Shown here piece after piece: positions 1 through 7,868 of a stretch of DNA of 53,420 nucleotides (positions are counted from its first letter, which is position 1; each line of letters begins with the position of its first letter). A model generated the notes under the pieces. It did not search any database and was not told where the DNA came from. It saw nothing but the letters and a program-made list of their open reading frames with translations. The position numbers and the translations under genes were made by a program. Origin of the DNA: Sphingomonas lycopersici (GTDB taxonomy: Bacteria; Pseudomonadota; Alphaproteobacteria; Sphingomonadales; Sphingomonadaceae); assembly GCF_026130605.1 (NCBI RefSeq), contig NZ_JANFAU010000020.1:1-53420 (forward strand), given 5' to 3'.

Positions 1-2273
1 CGGATCGCGCCGAGCGCGAGGCGCGCAACGCCGCCGATGCGCTCGCCGCGCTCCCCGATGCGGCGCCGCTGGAGGCGACACGGAGCGGCGCGGAACAGAC
101 GCTCGCGGCGTCGGAGGCCGAGGCCGAGCAGGCGCGCGGCGACCTCGCGCGCGCCGAGAGTGACGAAAAGACCGCGCTCGCCGCCCGCGACGAGGCGCAG
201 GGCCGCCGCGCCGCCGCGCGCGCCGAGCTTGCCGCGCTGGAGAGCGAGGCCGCGACGCTGGCGCGCGCAACGCAGCGCTCGGGACGCGATCGGTTGCTCG
301 ATCATGTCCGCGCCGCGCCGGGTTACGAGCGCGCGCTGGCGGCGGCGCTGGGCGACGATCTGGAGATCGGGCTGGATGCCGGCGCGGAGGCGCATTGGGC
401 TGGCGCGGATATCTTGCCAGACGACCCCGCGCTCTCCTCCGTTCGTGCTGAGCCTGTCGAAGCGCTGCCTTCTTCCGCCAAGAAAGACAGCCCTTCGACA
501 AGGTGGGGGCGAACGGAGGGGGTAGCCTTGGCGCTCCATGTCACCGCGCCGGTGCAGCTTGCGCGGCGGCTGGCGCAGGTCGTCGTCGTCCCCGAGGACG
601 ACGGGCGCCCCCTCGCGGTCGGGCAGCGGCTGGTGACGCGGACCGGCCAACTCCGCCGCTGGGACGGCTTCGTTGCGAAGAGCGGCGGCGCGGCGGCGGC
701 GGAGCGGCTCGAACGGCTCAACCGGCTCGCCGCGATCGAGGCCGCGCTGCCCGATGCGCGCACGGCGGTGGAAGCCGCCGACAAAGCGCTTGCCGAAATC
801 GAGACGCGGATCGCCGCCGCGCGCACCGCCGCCGGCACCGCGCGCACCGCCCTCACCCGTGCGGAAGCAGCCGCGCGCGAAGCACGCCAGAATATCGACC
901 GCGCGGTGACCCAGATCGAGCGCCTCGCCGGGCAGCGCACCGATCTCACCGCGCGCGCCACGCACACCGCAACCGAACGTGACGCCGCCGCCACCGAAGT
1001 CGCGACCGCCGAGGCGGCGATTGTCGCTCTGCCCGATACCAGCGCCACCGCGGGCGAAGTCGCCACGCTCCAGCGCGAGGCCGAGGCGCGCCGCGCCGCG
1101 GTGGTGCAGGCGCGTGCGGACCGCGCGAACCGCGAGCGTGCCGGCGCCGCCGCGCGCGAACGGCTCGCCGCGTCGCAGGCCGAGACCAAGAGCTGGAAAA
1201 GCCGTGCCGGCGATGCCGCACGCCGCATTGCCGACATGGCGAAGCGCGAAAGCGAGATCGCCCGCGACCGCGAAGCGCTCGCCGGTCGTCCCGCCGCGCT
1301 GGAAGCCGATATCGCCGCTCTCGCCGCCCGGCACGACAGCGAACGCAGCGCCGCTGACGCGCTCGCCGCGACCGAGCGCGAGGCCGAGGCCGCGCTGCGC
1401 CGCTGCGAGGAGGCGGCGCGTATCGCTGGCGAAGCGCTCGCCGCGACCCGCGAGGCGCGCGCCGGGGCGCTGGCGCGCGCGGAAAATCAGGAGCAGCGCC
1501 GGGTGGAGCTGGGCCAGCTTTCGGGCGAACGCTTCGAATGCCCCGCGCCCGTGCTGCCGACCAAGGCCGGATTCGACAGCGCGACGGTGCGTGCACCGCA
1601 GGAGGAAAGCGCGGCGCACGACAAATTGACGCTCGATCGCGAGCGGCTCGGCCCGGTCAATCTCGTCGCCGAACAGGAACTCGCCGAGCTCGAGGCGGGC
1701 GCGGTCGGCAATGCCGCCGAGCGCGAGGAACTGGGGCTGGCGGTCAACCAGCTGCGCGGGTCGATCGGCACGCTCAACCGCGAGGGGCGGCAGCGGCTGC
1801 TCGCCGCGTTCGAGGCGGTCAACGGGCATTTCCAGCGGCTGTTCACCACGTTGTTCAACGGCGGGCAGGCGCATCTCGAACTGGTCGATTCGGATGATCC
1901 GCTCGAAGCCGGGCTGGAGATCATGGCGCAGCCGCCGGGCAAGCGCCTCCAGTCGCTCACCCTGCTGTCGGGCGGCGAGCAGGCGCTGACCGCCGTTGCG
2001 CTGATCTTCGGGCTGTTCCTCACCAATCCGGCGCCGATCTGCGTGCTCGACGAGGTCGACGCCCCGCTCGACGACGCCAATATCGAGCGCTTCTGCGACC
2101 TGCTCGACCGCATGACCCGCGAGACGCAGACGCGCTATCTGATCGTCACCCACAATGCGGTGACGATGAGCCGGATGCACCGCCTGTTCGGGGTGACGAT
2201 GATCGAGCGCGGGGTCAGCCGGCTGGTCTCGGTCGACCTGCAGGGGGCGGAGACATTGCTGGCGGCGGAATAG
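1..2273 (+). CDS. smc: Chromosome segregation ATPase SMC, C-terminal part (5' end outside window)
   Basis: Reading frame is open from position 3, so the gene enters from the left edge; the head, Walker A and first coiled coil are missing. What is visible is the end of coil 1 (Ala/Glu/Arg-rich), the hinge (about 290-690), the long second coiled coil, and the C-terminal ATPase half: signature LLSGGEQALTA, Walker B ICVLDEVDAPLDD and the H-loop VTHNA. SMC dimers organise and segregate the chromosome with ScpA/ScpB. Oddity: a 77-bp palindromic repeat (440-516) is translated in frame within the hinge, adding about 26 residues that contain RAEPVEAL. The stop TAG lies at 2271-2273 and is followed by a hairpin. 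The identification is secure; the hinge insert is directly visible. Confidence 0.96.
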   Translation, partial: DRAEREARNAADALAALPDAAPLEATRSGAEQTLAASEAEAEQARGDLARAESDEKTALAARDEAQGRRAAARAELAALESEAATLARATQRSGRDRLLDHVRAAPGYERALAAALGDDLEIGLDAGAEAHWAGADILPDDPALSSVRAEPVEALPSSAKKDSPSTRWGRTEGVALALHVTAPVQLARRLAQVVVVPEDDGRPLAVGQRLVTRTGQLRRWDGFVAKSGGAAAAERLERLNRLAAIEAALPDARTAVEAADKALAEIETRIAAARTAAGTARTALTRAEAAAREARQNIDRAVTQIERLAGQRTDLTARATHTATERDAAATEVATAEAAIVALPDTSATAGEVATLQREAEARRAAVVQARADRANRERAGAAARERLAASQAETKSWKSRAGDAARRIADMAKRESEIARDREALAGRPAALEADIAALAARHDSERSAADALAATEREAEAALRRCEEAARIAGEALAATREARAGALARAENQEQRRVELGQLSGERFECPAPVLPTKAGFDSATVRAPQEESAAHDKLTLDRERLGPVNLVAEQELAELEAGAVGNAAEREELGLAVNQLRGSIGTLNREGRQRLLAAFEAVNGHFQRLFTTLFNGGQAHLELVDSDDPLEAGLEIMAQPPGKRLQSLTLLSGGEQALTAVALIFGLFLTNPAPICVLDEVDAPLDDANIERFCDLLDRMTRETQTRYLIVTHNAVTMSRMHRLFGVTMIERGVSRLVSVDLQGAETLLAAE
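440..516. repeat. Palindromic repeat family A inside smc (in-frame)
   Basis: The element runs from CGTTCG to CGAACGG, with the inner arms GAGCCTGTCGAAG and CCCTTCGACAAG. It matches the intergenic copy at 32889-32966 in length and arrangement, including a small central palindrome around CTTCTT/AAGAAAG. Here it is open in the smc frame and encodes the segment SVRAEPVEAL and onwards through the hinge. Confidence 0.9.
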
Positions 2274-2292
2274 CCTCTACCTTCCCCTTCTT

Positions 2293-2319
2293 CTCCCCTC
2301 CCTTCACCAGGGAGGGGAG
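2293..2319. terminator. Hairpin between convergent smc and diguanylate cyclase genes
   Basis: A perfect 10-bp stem (CTCCCCTCCC with GGGAGGGGAG) and a 7-nt loop lie 20 nt after the smc stop and 28 nt before the end of the convergent GGDEF gene. No U-run follows, but AAAAGG follows on the plus strand. It could terminate in both directions or be a repeat; a related sequence occurs at 7811-7855. Confidence 0.5.
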
Positions 2320-2346
2320 CAAAAGGAAGGCGGCCCGGGGTAGTTC

Positions 2347-3063
2347 CTAAACCGTCACCCGCACCCTGTTCCGCCCGTCGCGCTTCGCCCCATACATCGC
2401 AAAATCCGCGCGGCGCAGGCTTTCGGCGATCGCGACGTCGCGATCGGCCGCGGCCAGCCCGATGCTGACGGTGATCGTCATCCCCGGCGCGACCGGATCG
2501 CTCAGCGAGGCGGTTTCCATGTCGGATCGCATCCGCTCGGCGACCTGCATCGCGATCCCGCGTCCCACCCCGGGGAGGTAGATGCCGAATTCCTCGCCGC
2601 CCAATCGCCCGATCAGGTCGCCGGTACGCGCCGAGCGGCGCAGCACCCCCGCCACCTTGCACAAGGCGCGATCGCCGACCTCATGCCCGTAACGATCGTT
2701 GATCGATTTGAAGTGATCGACGTCGAGCACCAATATCCAGCCGCCGACGCTGCGGTGCTGCGGCTCGAGCCGTTCGAGAAAGGCGGTGCGGTTGAGCACC
2801 CCGGTCAGCGGATCGGTTTCGGCGGCGTGCTTGAGCTGGACATGCACCGCCTCGAGCTCGGCATTGAGCCGGCGCAATTGCTCGCCCTGCCAGGCAAGCC
2901 GCAGCGAAACGAGAAACGAGACGCCGCCCGAACAGCAGGTCGCAAAGGCCCAATAGACCGCCGGGACCTCCAGACCGGTCCAGCGCGACAGCAAATACAT
3001 CGGCACCAGGGTGACGCCGAGAGAAAATGCCGCCCATCGCAAGGCTTTGCGAATCGCCCCCAT
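2347..3063 (-). CDS. Membrane-anchored GGDEF diguanylate cyclase
   Basis: A protein of 238 residues. Two hydrophobic segments near the N-terminus (about residues 10-30 and 35-58) are followed by a short helix rich in Arg, Leu and Glu and a single GGDEF domain. The catalytic motif reads GGEEF, which is an active variant, and RTGD stands five residues before it, matching the product-inhibition I-site RxxD. It should make cyclic di-GMP from two GTP at the inner membrane. There is no recognisable sensor domain beyond the membrane segments. It converges on smc and diverges from the dedA-like gene. Active-site and I-site integrity are visible; the signal is unknown. Confidence 0.9.
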   Translation of the reverse strand: MGAIRKALRWAAFSLGVTLVPMYLLSRWTGLEVPAVYWAFATCCSGGVSFLVSLRLAWQGEQLRRLNAELEAVHVQLKHAAETDPLTGVLNRTAFLERLEPQHRSVGGWILVLDVDHFKSINDRYGHEVGDRALCKVAGVLRRSARTGDLIGRLGGEEFGIYLPGVGRGIAMQVAERMRSDMETASLSDPVAPGMTITVSIGLAAADRDVAIAESLRRADFAMYGAKRDGRNRVRVTV

Positions 3064-3174
3064 GACCGCGACGTAGCATCATTATGTTTAATGCGCATGA
3101 ACCATGTAACAGATCATTGCATGGCGATCGGCGCAGGTTGACCCGCGCACCCGCCTCGCGCATGCGCGGCCGCT

Positions 3175-3813
3175 ATGATCGAGAAGATACTCGCCGCGCT
3201 CGCGACCTTCGCCGTCACCGTCATTTCGGCGGGGGGCTATGGCGGCATTGCGCTGCTCATGGCGATCGAAAGCGCCTGCATCCCGCTGCCGTCGGAGATC
3301 ATCATGCCCTTCGCGGGCTATCTCGTCTCGACCGGGCGGTTCGATCTGTATCTCGCCGCGACCGCCGGCGCGATCGGGTGCAACCTCGGCTCGATCGTCG
3401 CTTATGAGGCGGGCAAGCGCGGCGGGCGCCCGCTGGTCGAGCGCTGGGGCCGCTATCTGCTGATCGGGCCGGGTGAGCTCGACATGGCCGATCGCTTCTT
3501 CAACCGCTGGGGGCCGATCGCGATCCTCGTCGGGCGGATGCTGCCGATCATCCGCACCTTCATCGCCTTCCCCGCCGGGGTCGCGCGGATGCCGCTGATC
3601 CCGTTTCACATCTATACGTTCGTCGGCTCATGGCCGTTCTGCCTCGCGCTCGCCTGGATCGGGATGAAGCTCGGCACCGCGTGGAACAGCGACCCGCGGC
3701 TCAAGGCGTTCTTCCATCAGGCCGATCTCGCGATCGGCGCGGTGATCGTGATCGCCGGCGGGCTCTATCTGTGGCATCGGCTGCGCGGGTTGAAGAAGAA
3801 CCCTCAGGAATAA
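3175..3813 (+). CDS. DedA family (SNARE-associated/VTT domain) membrane protein
   Basis: A protein of 212 residues with several hydrophobic helices. Family marks include ESACIPLPSE near residues 36-45, the segment GCNLGSIVAYEAGKRGGR, and FNRWGPIAILVGRMLP followed by IRTFIAFPAGVARM. DedA proteins are inner-membrane transporters or flippases linked to membrane potential, undecaprenyl-phosphate or phospholipid recycling; which one this is cannot be told. No good ribosome binding site is visible; a perfect palindrome CGCGCATGCGCG (3157-3168) lies 6 nt before the ATG. The 3' end overlaps the convergent DJ-1-like gene by 10 bp. Confidence 0.88.
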   Translation: MIEKILAALATFAVTVISAGGYGGIALLMAIESACIPLPSEIIMPFAGYLVSTGRFDLYLAATAGAIGCNLGSIVAYEAGKRGGRPLVERWGRYLLIGPGELDMADRFFNRWGPIAILVGRMLPIIRTFIAFPAGVARMPLIPFHIYTFVGSWPFCLALAWIGMKLGTAWNSDPRLKAFFHQADLAIGAVIVIAGGLYLWHRLRGLKKNPQE

Positions 3814-4487
3814 CCGCGCCGCGCGGCGAGCCGGCGCAATTCCTCGTCGCGCCCCGGCGCCAGCCGCTCGACGCGGCGCTGATAGGCCGCGACCAATGCC
3901 GCATCGGCATGTTCGGGCGAGCCCGAATCGAACGGCGGGTCGGGATCATATTCGAGCGCGAGCTGCACCATCCGCGCGTGCGCTTCGCCGCGGATCAGCG
4001 CCATTAGCCGAAAAGCGAAGTCGATCCCGGCGGTCACTCCGCCGCCGGTGACGCGGTTGCGATCGACCACCACGCGCTCCGCCACTGCGGTCGCGCCGAA
4101 CAGCGGCAGCATATGGCGCTGCCCCCAATGGCAGGCGGCACGATAGCCCTCGAGCAACCCCGCCGCGCCGAGCACCAGCGAGCCGGTGCAGACGCTCGTC
4201 ACCCATTGCGCGTGCGTGCCGACATGGCGCACCCAATCGATCGTGGCATCGTCGGCGATCGCGCCGTTGATCCCGAACCCGCCGGGAATGCACAGGATAT
4301 CCGCCGCGGGCACCTCATCGAAGGTCGCGGTGGGGAGGATCGCGAAACCCGCATCGGTCGGCACAGCCTCCAGCGTCGCGGCGACGAGATCGACATGCGT
4401 CCCCTCCCCCATCCGCGACAGGACCTCCGCCGGGCCGGTGAGATCGAGCTGGGTAACGTTGGGGAATAGCAGAAAGGCGATGCGCAT
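3804..4487 (-). CDS. DJ-1/PfpI family protein, isonitrile hydratase-like
   Basis: A protein of 227 residues with the class-I glutamine amidotransferase-like fold. It begins MRIAFLLFPNVTQLDLTGP, has the nucleophile elbow in SVCTGSLVLGAAGLL (the Cys is the expected catalytic residue) and the acidic partner early in the chain. The C-terminal stretch EYDPDPPFDSGSPE is what I recall from the isonitrile hydratase (InhA) branch, whose members are close to 228 residues. That would mean hydration of an isonitrile to an N-substituted formamide, but many homologues are uncharacterised, so substrate is inference. The gene stands alone. Confidence 0.8.
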   Translation of the reverse strand: MRIAFLLFPNVTQLDLTGPAEVLSRMGEGTHVDLVAATLEAVPTDAGFAILPTATFDEVPAADILCIPGGFGINGAIADDATIDWVRHVGTHAQWVTSVCTGSLVLGAAGLLEGYRAACHWGQRHMLPLFGATAVAERVVVDRNRVTGGGVTAGIDFAFRLMALIRGEAHARMVQLALEYDPDPPFDSGSPEHADAALVAAYQRRVERLAPGRDEELRRLAARRGYS

Positions 4488-4774
4488 CGGGTCTCGGCTC
4501 CTCTCGTCCTGCGAAGATCGCCCAGGCGCGCGGCGGGAGAAGGCATCGCGCTCCCTCGTGGTGCTCCACGACTGCGCCAGTCACGCGACAGGGCCGAGGT
4601 TAGCGGGAAACGGGGGCGCGGGCCAGCGCCTCATCACACCTGTCACCCCGGCCTTGAGCCGAGGTCCATCGGAGGCAAGCGCAGGGCAAGAGGTTCTGAC
4701 GATAGAGCGTGCGGCACAATGGACCCCGGCTCAAGGCAGGGGTGACGGTGTGCAGTTGGTCAGGGAGCCGGTCC
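4488..4774. other. Gene-poor interval carrying one copy of repeat family B
   Basis: This stretch separates the starts/ends of two minus-strand genes. Apart from the 105-bp inverted-repeat element at 4642-4746, I see no coding signal. The part 4488-4600 lies just upstream of the DJ-1-like gene and should hold its promoter, but I cannot point to convincing boxes. Confidence 0.6.
4642..4746. repeat. Inverted-repeat element, family B, copy 1
   Basis: About 105 bp bounded by GTCACCCCGGCCTTGAGCC and its near-complement GGCTCAAGGCAGGGGTGAC. The interior (GGCAAGCGC, AAGAGGTTCTG, GAGCGTGCGGCAC) is shared with copy 2 at 30236-30341, which is in the opposite orientation. By hand alignment the two are about 88% identical. 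It encodes nothing recognisable and looks like a miniature non-autonomous repeat. Confidence 0.85.
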
Positions 4775-5296
4775 TTAGTTCGACAGATCCGGATTGGCTT
4801 CCTTGGCGCGCGCGCGCGATTCCGCCCTGGCGCGATTGGCGTTCTGGACGAAACAGCCGGTCGCGCCGCCCGGGCCGACCGTCGAGCAGCTACCCACCCC
4901 GGTGCCGCTGAGATCGTCCTGCCCCTTGATGCGCGCCGCCCAGGCGGCGTTCTCGGGGGTCACCTCGAAATTGCGCAATTCCTTCGGGATGCGGAATTGC
5001 TCCTCGGCCGAGCGCCGGACGCACACCGCGACCTCGGCGCCGTCCTTGTTGGTCGGGCAGCGCTGGTTGCCGTAGAGCGTGATGACGCCGTTGACCGGCG
5101 CCGCATGCGACACATCGGACTGAACGGTCTGCGGGCTGACGCGCGGCGCGCCGGGCAGCGCGACCTCGCGCGACGAGGGCGGCGGGATGATCAGCGGCGG
5201 CGGCGCCGGCTTGGCCGCGGCCGTCTCGGCCTGTTGCGCGGAAAGCGCGGCCGGGGTCAGCAGCAGGGCGGCGATAATCATCGTGCGGGGCAACAT
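4775..5296 (-). CDS. Conserved secreted protein of unknown function
   Basis: A protein of 173 residues. The N-terminus MLPRTMIIAALLLTPAALSAQQ is a clear Sec signal peptide with likely cleavage after ALS-A or SAQ. A Pro/Ala-rich linker (about 25-45) follows, then a small domain with four Cys, in ...NQRCPTNKDGAEVAVCVRR and ...GSCSTVGPGGATGCFVQ, which could form two periplasmic disulfides. The C-terminus is Arg/Ala-rich. It starts 12 nt after the coq7 stop and is the last gene of the ctpA-dsbB-coq7 string. DsbB in the same string fits a disulfide-bearing secreted product. I do not recognise a named family. Confidence 0.75.
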   Translation of the reverse strand: MLPRTMIIAALLLTPAALSAQQAETAAAKPAPPPLIIPPPSSREVALPGAPRVSPQTVQSDVSHAAPVNGVITLYGNQRCPTNKDGAEVAVCVRRSAEEQFRIPKELRNFEVTPENAAWAARIKGQDDLSGTGVGSCSTVGPGGATGCFVQNANRARAESRARAKEANPDLSN

Positions 5297-5308
5297 CTTT
5301 TTCTCCCG

Positions 5309-5863
5309 TCAGATACGCTTGGCGGTCGCGATCGCGAACCGGCACCCCAACCGGATCGCGGCGGACAACAATGGATAGGCCGGCGCGTCCTCCGCCCCGC
5401 TGGCGAGCGCGGTCTCGCGATGCTCGACCTCCTCGGCCTGGAAGGTGCGGACCGCATCGGAAAGCTCGGGATCGTCGTCCCCCAGAACCCCGAGCTGCTC
5501 CTCATAATGTTTGTCGATCTCGGTCTCGACCGCGGCGGTGCAGGCCATCGCCGCCTCCGGCCCGATCGCCGCGGTCACCGCGCCGAGCGCGAAGCCCGCG
5601 ACGTTCCAGAACGGCTGGAGCAAGGTCGGCCGCACCCCGCGCTCGACGATCAGCCGATCGAAAAAGGCGCGATGCCGCTCTTCCTGCAGCGCCATCCCGC
5701 TGATCTTGCGCGCGGCGGGCGAACGATGCCCCATGATCGCGAGCTGCCCGGCATAAATCCGCGTCGCGCCATATTCGCCCGCCTGATCGACGCGGATCAT
5801 CGATGCGGTCGTGCGGCGACGATCTCCCGGCTTCCAGCTCACGCGCGCCTCCTGATGAGCCAC
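5309..5863 (-). CDS. coq7: Demethoxyubiquinone hydroxylase (Coq7/UbiF2 family)
   Basis: A protein of 184 residues of the ferritin-like di-iron family. It hydroxylates 2-polyprenyl-3-methyl-6-methoxy-1,4-benzoquinol in ubiquinone synthesis at the inner membrane. Iron ligands are visible: Glu30 in RVDQAGEYGA, the E61xxH64 pair in QEERHRAFFD, a glutamate in AAVETEID, and E145xxH148 in AEEVEHRETAL. The start ATG lies 25 bp inside the end of dsbB, so the two are translationally linked. Ubiquinone is also the electron acceptor of DsbB, which makes the pairing sensible. Confidence 0.93.
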   Translation of the reverse strand: MAHQEARVSWKPGDRRRTTASMIRVDQAGEYGATRIYAGQLAIMGHRSPAARKISGMALQEERHRAFFDRLIVERGVRPTLLQPFWNVAGFALGAVTAAIGPEAAMACTAAVETEIDKHYEEQLGVLGDDDPELSDAVRTFQAEEVEHRETALASGAEDAPAYPLLSAAIRLGCRFAIATAKRI

Positions 5864-6336
5864 GCGATCACCGCCGCGCCGCCCAATGAGAAGATCGCAT
5901 TATAGCCCGCGAGCGAGATGCCGAACATCTTCCACTGCGCCGCGTCGCATCGCACCACCGGCGCGGCGAGGATCCGGCGCAGCATCTCGTCGGTGCTGAT
6001 CCCGGCGCCGCTCACGCTGGTCGAGCAGGCGGTGATCCCCTGCCACCAATGATATTCGACCCCGGCGTGGAAGATGCCGATCAGCCCCGAGACCGCGATC
6101 AACGCGGCCGCACCCGCGATCAGCGTCAGCCGCACCGCGCGCCCCGGCACGACGAACGCCAGCGCGGCGGCAACCACCGCGGCATAATGCGGCCAGCGCT
6201 GCCAATGGCACATCTCGCACGGCACGAGCCCGCCGATCAGCTGCGATCCCCAGGCGCCGGCGAGCAAGGCGGCGGGCAGCAGCAGCGCGAGCGCGCGGGC
6301 CTTGGTCTGCGACGGGGTCATCTGCGAATAGCTCAT
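5839..6336 (-). CDS. dsbB: Disulfide bond formation protein DsbB
   Basis: A protein of about 165 residues from the chosen ATG at 6336, which is 8 nt after the ctpA stop; an in-frame ATG at 6321 is the alternative. Four membrane helices are expected. The first cysteine pair is C40-x-x-C43 in VPCEMCHWQRW and the second is C104...C130 in a periplasmic loop, the two redox pairs needed to reoxidise DsbA and pass electrons to quinone. The longer open frame upstream overlaps ctpA in another frame and lacks family similarity. No dsbA is visible in the window. Confidence 0.9.
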   Translation of the reverse strand: MSYSQMTPSQTKARALALLLPAALLAGAWGSQLIGGLVPCEMCHWQRWPHYAAVVAAALAFVVPGRAVRLTLIAGAAALIAVSGLIGIFHAGVEYHWWQGITACSTSVSGAGISTDEMLRRILAAPVVRCDAAQWKMFGISLAGYNAIFSLGGAAVIAWLIRRRA

Positions 6337-6344
6337 CTGGCGGG

Positions 6345-7712
6345 TCACTTGGCAGCAATGTCCTTCGGGTCTTTCCAGTCCTTCTGCACCGCCGCGGTGA
6401 CGGCCGCCACCTGCGTCGGGCCGCCGAGCCGGGCGATCGCCTTGAGCGCGTACCACAGCTGGAAGTCGGTGATCTTTTCCTTCTTGAGCTGATCCACCGT
6501 CATCGAGAAGCGCGGATCCTCCTTGGTGTCCTCCTCGAGCACCTTGTTGTCGGTCTTGACCTCATTGATCAGGTGCCGGCGCAGATCGGCCTCGCGAAAC
6601 ACCGGGCGCGCCTTGTAATCGGGGTCGGACAGCTGCGGCACGGCGATATCGGGCTCGATCCCGCCCTCCTGCACCGAGCGCCCCGAGGGGGTGTAATAAC
6701 GCGCGGTGGTGAGCCGCAGCGCGGTGGTCGGGCCGAGCGGGAGCAACGTCTGCACCGATCCCTTGCCGAAGGTCCGCTCGCCCATCACCAGCGCGCGGTG
6801 ATGATCCTGCAATGCGCCGGCGACGATCTCGCTCGCGCTGGCGGTGCCCGAATCGGTCAGGATGATCACCGGCAGCCCGTGCGCGTCGTCACCCGGCTTG
6901 GCGAAATAGCGCTGGTTCTCGCGCGGATCGCGCCCGCGCTGCGAGACGATCTCGCCGTGATCGAGGAAGGCGTCGGACACGTCGATCGCCTGCGTCAGCA
7001 GCCCGCCGCCGTTCGAGCGCAGATCGATGACATAGCCCAGCGGGCGATGCCCCAGCGCCTTGTCGATCGCGAGCAGCGCGGCGCGCGTGTCGGCGCCGGT
7101 CGTCTCGGAGAAGGTGTTGATGTCGATGTAGCCGACATCGCCCTTGATCTGCCATTTCACCGGGCGCTGGACGATCACCTCGCGGGTCAGCGTCACGTCG
7201 ATCGGCTTGTCGCGGCCGGGGCGGACGATGGTCAGCGCGATCTTGGTGCCCGGCTTGCCGCGCATCTGCGCCACCGCCTCGTCGAGCGTGCTGCCGTAGA
7301 GCAATTTGCCGTCGATATGCGTGATATAGTCGCCCGGCTTGAGCCCCGCCTTGGCCGCCGGCGTATCCTCCTGGGGAGCGATCACCTTGACCGCGCCGTC
7401 CTCCATCGTGACCGAGAGGCCGAGCCCGCCATAATTGCCCTCGGTCTGGATGCGCAGATTGTCGAAATCGCGCCCGTCGACATAGCTCGAATGCGGATCG
7501 AGCGCGGACAGCATCCCGTCGATCGCGCCGCGGATCAGCTGCTCGTCGGTGACCTTGTCGACATAATCCGCCTTCACGCGGTTATAGACGTCGAGGAACT
7601 TGTCCATCTGCTTGTAGGTGTCGGTATCGACCGCCGCCATCGCCCCGGTCGCGACCGGGACCAGCGCGATCGTCGCGACAAGAGCGGTGGCCTGAAACAG
7701 CTTGAACTTCAT
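6345..7712 (-). CDS. ctpA: Carboxy-terminal processing protease, S41 family
   Basis: A protein of 455 residues with a Sec signal peptide (MKFKLFQATALVATIALVPVATGAMA). A PDZ domain (about 90-175, with NYGGLGLSV and AGLKPGDYITHIDG) leads into the tail-specific protease core. The catalytic Ser is in DSGTASASEIVAGAL and the Lys in ERTFGKGSVQ. It cleaves periplasmic or envelope proteins from the C-terminus, often controlling cell-wall hydrolases. Its upstream partner on the same strand is the EnvC-like LytM gene, the usual alphaproteobacterial arrangement. A 156-bp gap containing a hairpin-forming C/T-rich tract (7811-7855) separates them. Confidence 0.95.
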   Translation of the reverse strand: MKFKLFQATALVATIALVPVATGAMAAVDTDTYKQMDKFLDVYNRVKADYVDKVTDEQLIRGAIDGMLSALDPHSSYVDGRDFDNLRIQTEGNYGGLGLSVTMEDGAVKVIAPQEDTPAAKAGLKPGDYITHIDGKLLYGSTLDEAVAQMRGKPGTKIALTIVRPGRDKPIDVTLTREVIVQRPVKWQIKGDVGYIDINTFSETTGADTRAALLAIDKALGHRPLGYVIDLRSNGGGLLTQAIDVSDAFLDHGEIVSQRGRDPRENQRYFAKPGDDAHGLPVIILTDSGTASASEIVAGALQDHHRALVMGERTFGKGSVQTLLPLGPTTALRLTTARYYTPSGRSVQEGGIEPDIAVPQLSDPDYKARPVFREADLRRHLINEVKTDNKVLEEDTKEDPRFSMTVDQLKKEKITDFQLWYALKAIARLGGPTQVAAVTAAVQKDWKDPKDIAAK

Positions 7713-7810
7713 CTGGGCGTCCTGACGAGAGGGGGCGTTTTCACCCTAGCCCCATATCGCCGGGCGAGCAAAGCGCCAGCGCGACTGAATGGGGGATGAG
7801 CGACCTTTCG

Positions 7811-7855
7811 CTCCCCTTCTTCTCCCCTCCCTGGAGAAGGGAAAGGAAAAAGAAG
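7811..7855. repeat. Hairpin-forming CCCTTCTCC/GGGGAGAAG tract
   Basis: Lies between the envC-like stop (7869) and the ctpA start (7712), both on minus. On the minus strand, CTTCTCC and GGGGAGAAG can form a short stem. The sequence TTCTTCTCCCCTCCCT is shared with the hairpin after smc. It may terminate or attenuate transcription between the two genes, or be a repeat relic. Confidence 0.4.
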
Positions 7856-7868
7856 GGCGTCGCCCGCT

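Noticed and set aside
2135..2662. Minus-strand frame across the smc end
   Set aside because: It covers the smc 3' end, the hairpin and part of the GGDEF gene in another frame; no protein family.
3157..3168. Perfect palindrome just before the DedA start
   Set aside because: CGCGCATGCGCG is short and made of common GC steps; in DNA of this composition it is likely by chance, so it is noted but not called an operator.
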